In this document: in pieces, positions 1 through 9,989 of the stretch | How the letters are laid out: every line of letters begins with the position of its first letter | Position numbering within the stretch: the first letter of the stretch is position 1 | Source: Tillus elongatus | Lineage: Eukaryota > Arthropoda > Insecta > Coleoptera > Cleridae | Assembly (NCBI GenBank): GCA_964006375.1 | Contig: OZ023264.1 | Span: forward strand, 15,572,225-15,636,224 | Length of the DNA stretch: 64,000 nucleotides | Reading direction: 5' to 3' | The notes under the pieces: generated by a model | What the model saw: the letters and a program-made list of their open reading frames with translations, nothing else | Told to the model about the DNA's origin: nothing | Database searches by the model: none | Program-made: the position numbers and the translations under genes

Positions 1-930
1 TTTGAGTGGCTGAAGAGGTTTTCTGTGTACGTGGAATAAATAATTCCATGCCAGCTTGGATAATTTCGGTGACGTTTTCATCCCAGTTTGCGGAGTTGTA
101 GTGCCAAACGATAAGTGGGTGTGATGACTGTGTGACCTCGGGTTGCATTGCACAGGAAGCAGTGACCATGACGTGGTCTGAGCGACCAAGGGGGGGGGGG
201 GGGGGCGGTGACTGATATCTTATAGCATTCAGGGTTTGTAGTAAGAAGGAGATCCAAGGGATTTGAGCTGTGTGTTGGTATACGAGGAAAGTAAGTAGGT
301 TGCTGAACCATATTGGGCAAAGAATTGCTGACTGCAAAGGCCTCCGCTGCTCTCCCTTGTGGATCGGTTTTTGAAGATCCTAGCCATTCCTTATTATGGA
401 CATTGAAGTCGCCAAGAATAGTGACCTCGGAGGAAGGATATTCAGAAATCAGATAGTCGGTTTTTTTCAGAAAGGTAGTCAAAGAGCTGGATAAAGTTGT
501 TGTCAGAAGCTGACCGGTAAATGCAACAGATGAATTTAATTGCAGCCCTGAGAGAGAGTTTTATCCATAGTATGTCTTTTCTTCCAGCTTCTAAATTGAG
601 GACTCTGGTGCAGGGTAGATTGCTACGGACGTATGCGCACACGCCTCAATGCAATCTAAAGGCAGTAAGGAGCTCATACCCCGAGAAATTAAGGTGATTA
701 GTGGCTGTTTTGGCACTGATTTGGGTTTCGGTGAGCTAGAGGAGTTGGGGCCTGTTAGCCTGGAGGAAATGGTGGACGGAGTTCAGGTTAGAATTTAGGC
801 CACATATATTCGAAAAGGATATGTTAAATCTTGATGTTGGCGCCCACTGTACACCCCTCTCCCGGAGATCCGAATGGAGGGGTATTTTGCCTCCGGAATA
901 TTTTATACAAGGAGGAGCCATCATCATTTT
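1..930 (-). pseudogene. CR1/Jockey-type LINE, endonuclease domain remnant
   Basis: Decayed N-terminal part of a non-LTR retrotransposon ORF2, read on the minus strand in several frames (927-736, 642-442, 482-78). The start carries the apurinic-endonuclease opening motif (SNICGLNSNLNSV), then a stretch ending YRSASDNNFIQLFDYLSEK, then the catalytic segment TILGDFNVHNKEWLGSS, where GDFN is the conserved endonuclease metal-site motif. The domain nicks target DNA to prime reverse transcription. Frameshifts separate the pieces and a poly-G tract interrupts the last one, so no product is expected. The reverse-transcriptase half is absent here. The LINE fragments at 42195-43550 and 52525-53440 may be the same or a related family, but they cover the other half, so I cannot prove it. 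Clade assignment (CR1/Jockey group) is by protein appearance only. Confidence 0.7.
190..205. repeat. poly-G tract
   Basis: Run of about 16 guanines inside the endonuclease remnant. On the coding (minus) strand it gives a proline run and marks a local slippage expansion or assembly-sensitive site. Confidence 0.9.
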
Positions 931-1391
931 TGCTTATAAGGGAAACCGACTCATACACCAGAACCGGAAACGTCCGTTGGGACTTCACCGGCCCCTTGAT
1001 GTATGGGGTGGTACCTTCTCGGGCGTGAAAAAATCCTTTACTATTACATAAAGGAAAATTCCACTACCACCTGCTATGGATTGGATTGGATCAATGTCTA
1101 CCCCTTTAAAAATAAGATTAATAAAGGGACTATCAATTGTCCAGTAGTTATGATTTTCGACATAGTAGGAGGATACAAAACATTATCATCATTTTGCATC
1201 CATGCCTATTGTCGGTAACTTCAAACTTTAAATCGGATTAGCATCAGATACGGGCTAGATATGCAAGTGATATTGCTAGACATCGATCGGCTGGTTACGA
1301 GCAATCGCCATACTATGCCGCCCCAAATTGTATAACTGTACCTTAAGACAAATAAACGAGCCGTGCCGCTTTAGACATCAGGCGAAAATAT
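931..1391. other. no recognised gene
   Basis: Sequence between the LINE remnant and the LTR element. I recognise no protein or RNA here. The last four bases (1388-1391, ATAT) are the left copy of the LTR element's target-site duplication. Confidence 0.6.
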
Positions 1392-1784
1392 TGTTACAAA
1401 GCACTTCAATAGACGTAGGTGCGGTGTTGCCACATCTCCAGAATTTCCCCAACATCTGGGAATTTTTGCACAATCTGGCAACACCGCCTCCCCACCCCCT
1501 GGGGGTGCCTGGGGTGACCCCCCTCAGGCGAAGTCTCAACCCTCTAGGACCAGAAATAACGAAGTTACCAACTTGTGCCCCGTCGGAACGGATAACTGAG
1601 GTCTGCACATTCCGAACACCCTGTATATACACCCTGTATACGCAGAGAACCCTTACACCCTGTATACGCAGAGAGATCTTATAGTTCGAGAAACATCTCT
1701 TGTGTAGCATAGGAGTGGTGACCACATTTGGATCATCCTGTATACACATCCCCCTGTATACACACGGGACCGATCTGTATTCAC

Positions 1785-1840
1785 AGAACCTTCTAGTAAA
1801 AGAAGGTCCTGGAACGTTCTGGAATGGAATGCTCTAGAAA
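1785..1840 (+). promoter_or_regulatory. heat shock element array in LTR U3
   Basis: Alternating 5-bp units of the HSF recognition pattern. 1785-1794 is nGAAn-nTTCn. 1801-1825 is five contiguous units GAA, TCC (one mismatch to TTC), GAA, TTC, GAA, so 1811-1825 is a perfect three-unit element. Then GAA at 1826-1830, a weak cTC unit, and GAA at 1836-1840. The array ends about 20 bp upstream of the TATA box. The same array is at 5882-5937 in the 3' LTR. Its three-unit core is preserved in the diverged solo LTR at 46485-46499. HSF binding to such arrays is well established; heat induction of this element is inference. Confidence 0.7.
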
Positions 1841-1860
1841 GGAGGGGAAGGTACGGCGAG

Positions 1861-1905
1861 TATATAAAAGCGAAAGCAAGCCAGCCCGAGTTAGTTGAGT
1901 TCAGT
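1861..1905 (+). promoter_or_regulatory. LTR core promoter (TATA box and TCAGT initiator)
   Basis: TATATAAAAG at 1861-1870 and an arthropod initiator TCAGT at 1901-1905, a spacing of about 40 nt from the start of the TATA box to the initiator. This predicts the U3/R boundary near 1902. The 3' LTR carries the same pair from 5958. Spacing and motifs are seen; the transcription start is inferred. Confidence 0.7.
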
Positions 1906-2074
1906 AAGAGAATGTGGTAGTGACTTGAAGAAGCAGTGTAAAGTGTTAAGAGAGTAGTGACTGTAGTACCAGATTAGTGACTTTTGTTGAGAGTAGTAAT
2001 TGTAAGGCCAGTAAATGAAGTGTTTTGTGAGAGAGACATTCTAGAAATTTTATTGTATCCATATTTAGAGTGTA

Positions 2075-2080
2075 AATAAA
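2075..2080 (+). terminator. polyadenylation signal of the LTR
   Basis: AATAAA in the R/U5 part, about 170 nt after the predicted start. The equivalent signal in the 3' LTR (6172-6177) would end the genomic transcript. Confidence 0.6.
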
Positions 2081-2139
2081 GTTGTTTTGTTAAAATTAAA
2101 AGTCTCACTTATCCAGAACCCGGAGAAAACGTAACAATT

Positions 2140-2155
2140 TGGTGTCAGAAGTGGG
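2140..2155 (+). other. tRNA primer-binding site
   Basis: TGGTGTCAGAAGTGGG begins three bases after the LTR. It starts with TGG, the complement of a tRNA CCA end, as expected for minus-strand priming. I cannot name the tRNA with confidence from memory. Confidence 0.75.
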
Positions 2156-2194
2156 ATAAGTGAGTGAAGAAGTGAACAAGCAAGCTAGCTGTAA

Positions 2195-5100
2195 ATGGTA
2201 AACACCAGATCGACTGACTACGACAAGATGGCTGAAATCAAAGAGTTGTATTTATCTCCAACAGCAGGCGAAGCTAGTCCCAGGGTGAGACTTATTGTCG
2301 ACGAAGATACACGGATTCCTGGTAACAGTGAGAAGATTGTCAGAGCCAGGCTAGAGAAGAAACTTGATGGTATGTCTGCTCTCATAGCGGAGCCCCTAAA
2401 AGATAGACATGATGGTGCCCTCGTCGCACGATGCTTAGTAGACCCGAAGAGGACAATACCCATAAGAGTGGCTAACGTACAAACTAACAGGGTCACATTG
2501 AAGAAAGGTGAGGTTATCGCCACTTGCGAACCCATTGACCGAGTGACGTCGTCCAAAAACGTGACACCCACTGCATTAGACAGAAGACTGCCAGTAGAAT
2601 TAGTAGAGCGGTTCAAGAATTCATGGGGCCAATTGAACAATATGGAGATGGAGATGGCAGTGAAGTTCATATTGGAGGAGGCCGATATATTCGCTCAAGA
2701 TAAAATCACAGGTCGTACGAGTCTAGTGCAACACAGAATTAATACTGGCGACGCAAGACCAATTAGACAGCCGCCGAGAAGACTGCCTTTTGCCAAGCAA
2801 TCAGAAATCAAGGCGATGGTTAACGAAATGCTGGAAGATGGTGTGATCGAGGAATCTAATAGTCCTTGGTCGTCCCCAGTAGTTTTGGTCACCAAGAAAG
2901 ACGGCACTATGAGATTTTGCGTGGACTATAGGAAGCTGAATGATGTCACCAAGAAAGACAGTTATCCCCTGCCCCGGATCGACGACACTTTGAACACTTT
3001 GGCCGGATCAAAGTGGTTCTCTACATTAGACCTGAAAAGTGGCTACTGGCAAGTAGAACTCCATAAAGACGATAAGGAGAAGACTGCTTTTTCAACCGGG
3101 AATGGGTTGTACCAATTCAAGGTCATGCCATTCGGCTTATGTAATGCACCTGCCACCTTCGAGCGACTAATGGAGTTAGTGCTGAGAGGACTGACATGGG
3201 AAACATGCCTGGTGTATCTCGATGATGTCATGGTGATTGGAAGGACTTTCGATGAACACCTGTCGAATCTGAAGCAAGTTTTCTCCAGGCTGAGAGGTGC
3301 CAATCTGCAACTTAATCCCAAGAAATGCGTCCTCTTCCAGAAGAGAGTGAGTTTCCTCGGACATGTCGTTTCTGAGAAAGGGATAGAAACTGATCCAGAG
3401 AAAATAAAGGCAGTAAGAGACTGGCCTGTGCCGAGGAACAAACATGAGGTCAGAAGTTTTCTGGGACTTTGCAGCTACTACCGACGCTTTGTGAAGTACT
3501 TCAGCAGCATTGCGAAACCTCTGCATAGCCTGACTGAAAATAAGGTCGAGTTCATCTGGTCACCAGATTGCCAAGAGTCTTTTAGAGAACTCAAACATCG
3601 TCTTCTCACTGCTCCTATACTGGCTTATCCTCAGAACGAAGGACTGTTCATACTGGACACTGATGCTTCCCAGTATGGCATTGGGGCAGTACTCTCGCAG
3701 CTCCAAGCCGGAGAAGAAGTTGTGATAGGCTACTTCAGCAAAACGTTCGGAAAAGCAGAAAAAAATTACTGTGTAACCCGGAAAGAACTGCTGGCAGTTG
3801 TAAGATCCATCGAACATTTCCACAGCTTCCTGTACGGAAGAACATTCCGCGTGAGGTCAGATCACTCTGCTCTGCAATGGCTTCTGAACTTTAGAAATCC
3901 TGAAGGACAGATAGCACGATGGATAGAGAAACTGCAGAGCTACGACTTCCGGATTGAACATCGAAGAGGAAGAAGTCACGCCAATGCAGACAGCCTGTCG
4001 AGAAGACCATGTTCAGTGCATGAATGTAAATTTTGCGAGCGACAAGAGAACAAAGAGATCGACAAAGTAACTCATCAGATCAAACAACTGGTGGCAGGAC
4101 AGAAGAATAACACCGATCTAGACGTAAATCTTGAATACATCAGAGACGCACAGAAGACAGATCCAGACTTGAAAAATATTAGAGAATGGCTACAAAAGGG
4201 GAAAAGACCTGAGTGGCACGATGTGTCCCGGTTTGGGGCGGAGGTTAAAGGATACTGGCTACAATGGGACTCATTGTGTCTAAAGAATGACATGATCACT
4301 CGAAAATGGGAAACTGCCGATGGTAGAGACTGTATATACCAGACCGTCGTGCCAAGTGAGTGCATAAGCAGTGTTCTTCAAGAGCTACACAATAGTAGAA
4401 GTGGAGGCCACTTTGGGGTCAACAGGACTCTTGCCAGAGTGAGAGACCGCTTCTATTGGATAAACTGCCGAAGAAGCGTGGAAGAATGGTGCAAAAGGTG
4501 TGACCAATGTGCTTCAAAGAAAGGACCAAAGACCCGATCCAGAGGAAAAATGATGCAGTACATCTCAGGTACACCGTGGGAGAGAGTTGCCGTAGACATC
4601 GCAGGACCTTTTCCCATCACAGAGTCTGGGAACAGATACATAATGGTGGCGATGGACTACTTCTCGAAATGGCCTGAAGTTGCGCCGATCCCCAACCAAG
4701 AGGCAACCACCGTAGCAGAAGCCCTGATGGAAAATGTCATATCACGGCATGGCGTACCCTTGGAGATTCACACCGACCAGGGCCGGAATTTCGAATCAGA
4801 GGTCTGGAAGAGCCTAATGGACTTGCTAGGCATAAAGAAAACGAGAACAACGCCACTCCACCCTCAATCAGACGGCATGGTAGAACGGCATAACAGGACC
4901 ATCAATCAGTATCTTGCTATGTTTGTCGACGAGAATCAGAGAACCTGGGACAAGTTGATACCTCTGTTCCTCCTAGCTTACAGAAGCTCTCAGCATGAAT
5001 CTACCGGCTACACTCCATCCATGATGTTGACCGGCAGAGAGATGCGGTTACCAATCGACATGACGAGACCACCACCGAACGAGGACATAGCGGACCTAGC

Positions 5101-5476
5101 TACGTTACCTGAGTATGTCGCCGACCTAGAAGGAAAACTGCGCACTATACACAGATGTGTCAGAGATAGGCTCCTCTTAAGCAGTGACCGGATGAAGATG
5201 CGCTTGGATCGCAGAGCAACACCCCATACATTCAAGGAAGGTGATGCAGTGTGGCTGTACCAACCAACAAGGAGAAAGGGCCTCAGTCCCAAACTTCAGA
5301 AACCATGGGAAGGGCCATACTTGGTGACTAAGAAAATCAACGACCTAGTCTACAGAATCCAGCTGTCTCCAAGAACTAAACCCAAAGTTGTTCACATAGA
5401 GAGGTTGAGTCCCTATCGGGGCAACGAACCCCCAAGTTGGCGGCCGGTAAATACTGTTCGGGACGAACAGTCTTAA
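2195..5476 (+). CDS. pol: pol polyprotein: reverse transcriptase, RNase H, integrase
   Basis: An intact 1,093-residue frame. Reverse transcriptase (about 175-440) has the first catalytic Asp in TLDLKSGYWQ (D279) and the YLDD box at 341-344. RNase H (about 485-600) has Asp in LDTDAS (D488 or D490), E531, D556 and D599. Integrase has the zinc motif H732, H739, C766, C769 and the D801-D861-E897 triad with 35 residues between the last two. A GPY motif lies near 1040-1042. No nucleocapsid CCHC box and no retropepsin DSG motif occur. Residues 1-7 look like a Ty3-type Gag start; residues about 20-130 resemble the linker that normally follows protease. Gag and protease therefore appear deleted, with the frame kept open. 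The start at 2195 is the first ATG after the primer site. All visible catalytic residues are present. Confidence 0.93.
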   Translation: MVNTRSTDYDKMAEIKELYLSPTAGEASPRVRLIVDEDTRIPGNSEKIVRARLEKKLDGMSALIAEPLKDRHDGALVARCLVDPKRTIPIRVANVQTNRVTLKKGEVIATCEPIDRVTSSKNVTPTALDRRLPVELVERFKNSWGQLNNMEMEMAVKFILEEADIFAQDKITGRTSLVQHRINTGDARPIRQPPRRLPFAKQSEIKAMVNEMLEDGVIEESNSPWSSPVVLVTKKDGTMRFCVDYRKLNDVTKKDSYPLPRIDDTLNTLAGSKWFSTLDLKSGYWQVELHKDDKEKTAFSTGNGLYQFKVMPFGLCNAPATFERLMELVLRGLTWETCLVYLDDVMVIGRTFDEHLSNLKQVFSRLRGANLQLNPKKCVLFQKRVSFLGHVVSEKGIETDPEKIKAVRDWPVPRNKHEVRSFLGLCSYYRRFVKYFSSIAKPLHSLTENKVEFIWSPDCQESFRELKHRLLTAPILAYPQNEGLFILDTDASQYGIGAVLSQLQAGEEVVIGYFSKTFGKAEKNYCVTRKELLAVVRSIEHFHSFLYGRTFRVRSDHSALQWLLNFRNPEGQIARWIEKLQSYDFRIEHRRGRSHANADSLSRRPCSVHECKFCERQENKEIDKVTHQIKQLVAGQKNNTDLDVNLEYIRDAQKTDPDLKNIREWLQKGKRPEWHDVSRFGAEVKGYWLQWDSLCLKNDMITRKWETADGRDCIYQTVVPSECISSVLQELHNSRSGGHFGVNRTLARVRDRFYWINCRRSVEEWCKRCDQCASKKGPKTRSRGKMMQYISGTPWERVAVDIAGPFPITESGNRYIMVAMDYFSKWPEVAPIPNQEATTVAEALMENVISRHGVPLEIHTDQGRNFESEVWKSLMDLLGIKKTRTTPLHPQSDGMVERHNRTINQYLAMFVDENQRTWDKLIPLFLLAYRSSQHESTGYTPSMMLTGREMRLPIDMTRPPPNEDIADLATLPEYVADLEGKLRTIHRCVRDRLLLSSDRMKMRLDRRATPHTFKEGDAVWLYQPTRRKGLSPKLQKPWEGPYLVTKKINDLVYRIQLSPRTKPKVVHIERLSPYRGNEPPSWRPVNTVRDEQS

Positions 5477-5488
5477 GGAGGGGGGCAG
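5474..5488 (+). other. polypurine tract
   Basis: Purine-rich AAGGAGGGGGGCAG immediately before the 3' LTR and overlapping the pol stop codon, the expected plus-strand primer of an LTR retrotransposon. Confidence 0.8.
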
Positions 5489-6233
5489 TGTTACAAAGCA
5501 CTTCAATAGACGTAGGTGCGGTGTTGCCACATCTCCAGAATTTCCCCAACATCTGGGAATTTTTGCACAATCTGGCAACACCGCCTCCCCACCCCCTGGG
5601 GGTGCCTGGGGTGACCCCCCTCAGGCGAAGTCTCAACCCTCTAGGACCAGAAATAACGAAGTTACCAACTTGTGCCCCGTCGGAACGGATAACTGAGGTC
5701 TGCACATTCCGAACACCCTGTATATACACCCTGTATACGCAGAGAACCCTTACACCCTGTATACGCAGAGAGATCTTATAGTTCGAGAAACATCTCTTGT
5801 GTAGCATAGGAGTGGTGACCACATTTGGATCATCCTGTATACACATCCCCCTGTATACACACGGGACCGATCTGTATTCACAGAACCTTCTAGTAAAAGA
5901 AGGTCCTGGAACGTTCTGGAATGGAATGCTCTAGAAAGGAGGGGAAGGTACGGCGAGTATATAAAAGCGAAAGCAAGCCAGCCCGAGTTAGTTGAGTTCA
6001 GTAAGAGAATGTGGTAGTGACTTGAAGAAGCAGTGTAAAGTGTTAAGAGAGTAGTGACTGTAGTACCAGATTAGTGACTTTTGTTGAGAGTAGTAATTGT
6101 AAGGCCAGTAAATGAAGTGTTTTGTGAGAGAGACATTCTAGAAATTTTATTGTATCCATATTTAGAGTGTAAATAAAGTTGTTTTGTTAAAATTAAAAGT
6201 CTCACTTATCCAGAACCCGGAGAAAACGTAACA
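5489..6233 (+). repeat. 3' LTR of Ty3/gypsy element
   Basis: Second copy of the 745-bp LTR, with the HSE array at 5882-5937, TATA box from 5958 and AATAAA at 6172-6177. It is followed by the right ATAT target duplication (6234-6237). Confidence 0.95.
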
Positions 6234-6237
6234 ATAT

Positions 6238-7096
6238 TTTTGACTGATAATTGTTTTTATTCGCTCAAGGACTACCCACTCCTTAAAAGGTGAATTTCGT
6301 AAACATATAAATAAATATTTAAGGTTTTATAAGTTTTTGTTTTACTGTTGCTTTTTATCATTGATTATTTATGCTTAAATTGTATATATTTTGTATACTT
6401 CAAGGTCTTATTGTAGTCTTTTTGTATGTAGCTTTTGACGGACACATCTGTTGTATACTCACAGCTAAAGTTTAGTAAAAATCGATCTATCTATCAAGCA
6501 GGTCTGAGGAGGCAAAAATTGTTCTGCTTTGATTTTTAGGCTTAGTGAATCAGAAGAACTTGATAAAAGTGCCTCCAGACTTTGGTTTTTGTTTGAAATC
6601 GATATCTTAAAAAATCAAAAAATCACAACCACTTTTAGGTATTATGAAGCTTGACGGACCACATGGTATATACCAGTCTATATATGGTTTGTAGGTTAAA
6701 ATTAAAAGCTTAATTATTTTAGTTGTCAAATAACTTGATCAATATTGTGTAGTTGTCTCCTTTGTAAGAATTTACAATTCTATTCGTGTAAGCATAAAGT
6801 TGAACTAACGGATTCGCGTGAATATAGTTTAGACGGTGCAGTATTATTAGTATTTTTAAGTAAATAAGACAACATTCACCAGCACAGCAATAATGAATCC
6901 TTTATTGCACAGTACAGTATAATTATCCGAGCACATTTGCATTTAAGTTTTCTTATCTGCCAGAACTGTCAATATTTCATTTCGGCTAACCATGCAGACA
7001 GGAACAGTGGGGTAGTGAATGAGTTTATGGCCCATCGGAGTCAAATATATTAATTTAGTATACTGAGTGAAGTTTGAAACCTGTGATGAGCACTGA
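6238..7096. other. no recognised gene
   Basis: AT-rich sequence without a protein frame I recognise. Confidence 0.5.
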
Positions 7097-7279
7097 TACG
7101 TACACTTGGAGAACTCAAATCACCACAACACATCTTTTTTAATACCGCTTCACTAATACAGTTAGCGTAAAAAATTCTTTCTTTTTTTCATCCTCTGATG
7201 ACACTAACTTTGTTAGGGAAACGATAGTCAAGTCTTTAAAAATATGTGTTGTGGTGATTTGGGTTTTCCAAGTGTACTT
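7097..7279 (+). repeat. small inverted-repeat element around a hammerhead-like core
   Basis: Arms of about 45 bp (7097-7140 and 7232-7279) are inverted copies of one sequence (ACACTTGGAGA... / ...TTTTCCAAGTGT). A third copy of this arm is at 11884-11925. The sequence between the arms holds a hammerhead-like motif (7195-7229). The layout resembles the inverted terminal fragment of the Penelope element 300 bp downstream, so this may be the end of another Penelope family. Confidence 0.5.
7195..7229 (+). ncRNA. hammerhead ribozyme-like motif
   Basis: CTGATGA (7195-7201) matches the core CUGANGA. It is followed by a hairpin with stem CTAAC/GTTAG and loop TTT (7204-7216), then GAAAC (7218-7222) and GTC (7227-7229), the cleavage triplet. 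Stem III would be one C-G pair closing a four-base loop. Stem I is poor (few pairs between 7190-7194 and 7230-7234), so activity is doubtful. Confidence 0.4.
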
Positions 7280-7344
7280 ATTAATGTAGTATATAAGTCA
7301 ATTTGTTTTACAAAGGTTAAGGCAGTCTCTAACTAAATTGATTT

Positions 7345-7503
<159 letters not shown>

Positions 7504-7620
7504 GTTCGGAAAGATTTCCGCAGTCTTAAATGTGAGACGTACTTAGTTCTCGGGTTGAACCACGACCACAATTTATTGAAACTCAACGTTTCGGCTCCTG
7601 TTTTGGAGCCATTTTCAGCT

Positions 7621-8950
7621 ATTCACCGTTCACCCATACAAAAATTTGCAAAACATCTAGTCATAACTCTCCAACCATTAGTAGAAAACGCTACATCCTA
7701 TGTCACCCATTTTATTGACCTTCTTCAAAACAACACCATTTCTCAAAACGGCATCCCACTTAGCTTTGATATAGTCGCCTTATTTACTAATATACCTCTT
7801 TCGAAGACCCTTGACATTATCAAAAATAATCACAATATTTCACATGATACCTTAGCTCTTTTAGAACACTGCACATCTAACACTTATTTTCTTTTTAAAA
7901 ACAAATTTTACAAACTAGTTCGAGGTACTCCAATGGGTTCACCACTCTCTCCTGGATTGGATAACATGTTCATTGAAAACTTCAAAACACAAGCCCTCCA
8001 TTCATTCCAACTTAAACCAACCTGCTGGTCAAGATACCTTGACGATATTTTCGGTGTCTGGCCACACGGTAAAGAATTTCTAGACGAATTATTTTCTTTC
8101 CTAAATAACTTCAACCCCCAAATCCAGTTCACCATGGAAATAGAAAATAATTTTTCGTTGCGTTTCCTAGATGTATGCATCACTAAAAATACAGTCAGCG
8201 GATTTTCTTACACTGTTTCGTGGTTGGAACACTAGTAAAACGATCACTCAGACTAACAGACTACAACAATAAACAGACAGAATTAAACTTTTTAAGACAT
8301 ACATTGCTAGAAAACGGATACGACAACAATCACATACTACGAAACATTAGAAACGCACAACATCAAACCACTACACTACAACAAGAACAGAGTCCACACA
8401 ACAACACAGAGTGGTTTTACCATATACATTAAAGGTGTCACCGATAAAATCAGCCAAATTTTTAGAACCCATAATATCAAAACCATATTCACAACAGAGC
8501 AAAAACTGTCAAATCTGATAAAAACTCCCAAAGATACGATTCCAAACGAATCCCACGGAGTTTACGAAATTCCTTGTTCCGACGGTTCCCGAACTTATTT
8601 AGGACAAACAAATAGACGTATCCAGAATACAATATATGTACACCCTCGCAGTTAGAAAATCTGACCCCTCATCGGCGCTGGCTATGCATCATATTTATAT
8701 AGGACACCAAATAGACTTCGACAATGCCAAAACAATAGCCCCGGTTTACAACTTCAAACCAGAATTATCCGCGAAGCAATTGAGATCGAAAAACGCCCCG
8801 ATTGCCTAAATAAGAGATATGATGGTCTTCGTATTCCGATTACTTGGAAACGTATTATATCTTCATTACAAACACACAAAAAGACAATAAATTCAATTGA
8901 AATTTTTATTACCCCATTACCTAACTCAACAAATACCTGCAATGCTCTTA
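7621..8950 (+). pseudogene. Penelope reverse transcriptase and GIY-YIG endonuclease, broken
   Basis: Reverse-transcriptase part from 7621 to 8235: motif [21 protein letters not shown], and the catalytic box RYLDDIF. After a frameshift near 8220-8235 the linker continues in other frames. The endonuclease then appears at about 8555-8650 as GVYEIPC and RTYLGQTNRRI, the GIY-YIG signature, followed by the conserved IDFDNAKTIAPVYNF segment near 8710. The enzyme would nick DNA and extend the element's RNA from the nick. Stops, frameshifts and a missing N-terminus make this copy dead. The open frame starting at 7555 is a chimera: its first ~20 residues come from the inverted terminal fragment. Confidence 0.85.
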
Positions 8951-9237
8951 ATCCTTTAAGTACCGTGACGAGAGTTCCTGAATTAATTTACCGTGACCTG
9001 ACTCATTACGCTGATAACGAAGCAGGTAGACAAAACGATACATACAATACATGACTTGCAAGAATTGCCAAATCTCTCTTAGACCTAGGCTTGAACACAC
9101 TGAGACCTTTGAGACGATCTCCGGCGAGATTTGGAGAGTAGGCAAATTGAGGCCCCGTAATCGAGCTACAACAACCCAAGCCACCTTTGTCCACCGCTCT
9201 AAGCAATAGGCAGATTGAGGCCTTAGAGTTCATGTGC

Positions 9238-9345
9238 TTACATATTTCTTTTACCTCTTGAAAATGGCTCCAAAACATGAGCCGAAACGTCGAGTTTCAA
9301 TAAATACTGAGCGCGGTTCAACCTGAGAACCAAGTATGTCATATA
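9238..9345 (+). repeat. Penelope 3' terminal repeat with decayed hammerhead
   Basis: Contains TTGAAAA (degenerate CUGANGA), hairpin stem GGCTC/GAGCC (9266-9283), GAAAC (9284-9288) and GTC (9289-9291), with CTC/GAG able to form stem I. Penelope elements are known to carry hammerheads in their terminal repeats. Here the core has at least two changes, so cleavage is unlikely. Related copies are at 7520-7617 and 23231-23340. Confidence 0.5.

Positions 9346-9989
<644 letters not shown>

Larger units (their letters stand above)
1392..2136 (+). repeat. 5' LTR of Ty3/gypsy element
   Basis: U3-R-U5 long terminal repeat, identical on reading to 5489-6233 at a constant offset of 4,097 bp. U3 contains five CCTGTATA-type repeats (two groups, 1619-1660 and 1736-1763), a heat-shock-element array (1785-1840) and a TATA box. 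An AATAAA polyadenylation signal lies at 2075-2080. The antisense strand has a spurious open frame that also recurs in the other LTR; I regard it as fortuitous. Confidence 0.95.
1392..6233 (+). mobile_element. Ty3/gypsy LTR retrotransposon lacking gag and protease
   Basis: A 4,842-bp element bounded by two 745-bp direct LTRs, each starting TGTTAC and ending GTAACA (a perfect 6-bp terminal inverted repeat). It is flanked by ATAT on both sides (1388-1391 and 6234-6237), a 4-bp target-site duplication. Order: 5' LTR, primer-binding site, one open pol frame, polypurine tract, 3' LTR. The integrase placed after RNase H gives the Ty3/gypsy order. Gag, zinc knuckle and aspartic protease are missing: the ORF opens with a gag-like MVNTRS start and runs straight into the region preceding reverse transcriptase. 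On reading, the two LTRs show no mismatch, implying recent insertion. It would need Gag and protease from a fuller relative to move. Confidence 0.95.

Noticed and set aside
1378..1749. Antisense open frame within the LTR (repeated at 5376-5846)
   Set aside because: Present in both LTRs simply because they are identical; overlaps regulatory sequence and resembles no known protein.
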